From SIG636 sp045604285 (GTDB taxonomy: Bacteria; Bacillota; Clostridia; Oscillospirales; CAG-382): a DNA stretch of 6,189 nt. The notes under the pieces are model-generated. The model saw only the letters and a program-made list of their open reading frames with translations, was not told the DNA's origin and searched no databases. Every line of letters begins with the position of its first letter. Position 1 is the first letter of the stretch. The stretch spans positions 1-6,189 of the forward strand of contig JAZUNS010000090.1 in the NCBI GenBank assembly GCA_045604285.1, given 5' to 3'. This document shows positions 5,604 to 6,189 of this stretch, in pieces. A program made the position numbers and the translations under genes.

Positions 5604-6062
5604 ATGCGTTTTTCTAAATTTTTGGCTTTGCCTGCGGTAGCGGCAATTGCCAATGTGTTTTCCCTTGTTGCTTCGGCAGAAAGCTCTGTTGTTGCCGAAA
5701 CCTCCAATGCGGCAACTAACGCCACTTCAGGCGGCGGAAACTGGCTTGCCAATAACAGCGGCCTTATAGTTATTGCGATTTTTGCAATTGCAATGTACTT
5801 TTTTATGATTCGCCCTCAAAAAAAGCAGGCGAAGGAAAAGCAGAATATGCTTGATGCCATTAAGGTTGGCGATACTGTAACGACCATCGGCGGCATTGTC
5901 GGCACGGTTGTTAAGGTAGAAGGCGAAAACGTGGTTGTAAAGTCTGAGGACAGCAGCTTAACCTTTAAAAAGTGGGCTGTTCGTGACGTTTCCGCTGAGG
6001 CAATCGAGGACGATGTGGACGACGATATGGACGACGGAGACGAAGACGAAACCGAAGAATAA
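5604..6062 (+). CDS. yajC: Preprotein translocase subunit YajC with N- and C-terminal extensions
   Basis: Small membrane protein associated with SecDF in Sec-dependent protein export. The recognisable YajC core is the membrane helix at about 53-68 (GLIVIAIFAIAMYFFM), the signature IRPQKKQAKE (69-78), and the cytoplasmic GDTVTTIGGIVGTVVKV (89-105). At 152 residues it is longer than the usual 85-115. Residues 1-25 look like a cleavable signal peptide (MRFSKFLALP..., ending ASA before ES). A Ser/Thr/Ala/Gly/Asn-rich linker spans about 26-50, and the last 21 residues (132-152) include 17 Asp or Glu. Cleavage after A25 would leave the N-terminus outside and the core inside, agreeing with normal YajC topology. 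AAAGGA (5590-5595) lies 8 nt before the ATG. It is 25 nt after ymdB and is probably the last gene of the operon. Neither tgt nor secD is seen inside the window. Confidence 0.93.
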   Translation: MRFSKFLALPAVAAIANVFSLVASAESSVVAETSNAATNATSGGGNWLANNSGLIVIAIFAIAMYFFMIRPQKKQAKEKQNMLDAIKVGDTVTTIGGIVGTVVKVEGENVVVKSEDSSLTFKKWAVRDVSAEAIEDDVDDDMDDGDEDETEE

Positions 6063-6071
6063 GATAGTTGA

Positions 6072-6094
6072 AAACCGCCCTTTACGGGCGGTTT
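6072..6094 (+). terminator. Hairpin terminator after yajC
   Basis: Arms 6072-6080 (AAACCGCCC) and 6086-6094 (GGGCGGTTT) form a perfect 9-bp stem with loop TTTAC, 9 nt after the yajC stop. The T-run is short, only the TTT closing the stem, because the repeat element begins at the next base. This is probably the end of the rny-ymdB-yajC transcript; efficiency without a longer U-tract is uncertain. Confidence 0.7.
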
Positions 6095-6189
6095 CAGACC
6101 GCTGACAAAGGTACAGAACACGAAAAATATAAAAAATCAATTACAAAAAAAGTTGAAAAGTCGGGAAAGCTTCCCGACTTTTCTGCAAT
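6095..6189 (+). repeat. MITE-like repeat element, copy 2, cut by window edge
   Basis: Matches positions 62-155 with substitutions T73/C6106, C79/T6112, A120/T6154 and G154/A6188, plus one extra A in the A-run near 6145-6151. It begins with CAGACCGCTGA in the same orientation as copy 1 and keeps the internal hairpin (arms 6155-6167 and 6171-6183, 13 bp). The window ends inside the element, so its right inverted repeat, if present, is not visible. Confidence 0.85.

Overview
The window looks like an ordinary chromosomal segment of a low- to mid-GC Gram-positive bacterium, most likely an uncultured member of class Clostridia. The support is the rny-ymdB pair, a ThiI without a rhodanese domain beside its own cysteine desulfurase, strong AAGGAGGA-type ribosome binding sites and near-consensus sigma-A promoters. 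Genus cannot be read from the sequence. There are six protein genes in two divergent operons, with repeat elements at both ends. No rRNA, tRNA or CRISPR array is visible.

Layout. Positions 1-316 carry no gene. They hold a perfect 28-nt palindrome (34-61), a MITE-like palindromic repeat (62-253) and two back-to-back hairpins (255-285 and 286-310). The leftward operon follows: cysteine desulfurase (3088-1964), thiI (1961-786) and pncC (781-317), with gaps of 2 and 4 nt. The 156-nt divergent intergenic region (3089-3244) has a perfect-consensus promoter leftward and a good promoter rightward. The rightward promoter has an 18-bp inverted repeat across its spacer. The rightward operon is rny (3245-4780), ymdB (4793-5578) and yajC (5604-6062). 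It ends in a 9-bp hairpin, followed at once by the left part of a second copy of the repeat, which is cut by the window edge at 6189.

How the genes work together. In the leftward operon the desulfurase very probably hands persulfide sulfur to ThiI for 4-thiouridine in tRNA, as the B. subtilis NifZ/ThiI pair does. PncC deamidates NMN for NAD salvage and is translationally linked, but its functional link to tRNA thiolation is unclear. The rightward operon encodes the membrane-anchored mRNA endonuclease RNase Y, the YmdB metallophosphoesterase that commonly sits next to it in Firmicutes, and YajC, a Sec translocase accessory protein.

The least expected content is the repeat. Its two copies are about 95% identical over 95 nt, and copy 1 has imperfect terminal inverted repeats. 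Both copies start on the base right after the stem of a hairpin at or near a transcription-unit end, which suggests a small mobile or RNA element associated with terminators. No new multi-gene system is evident.
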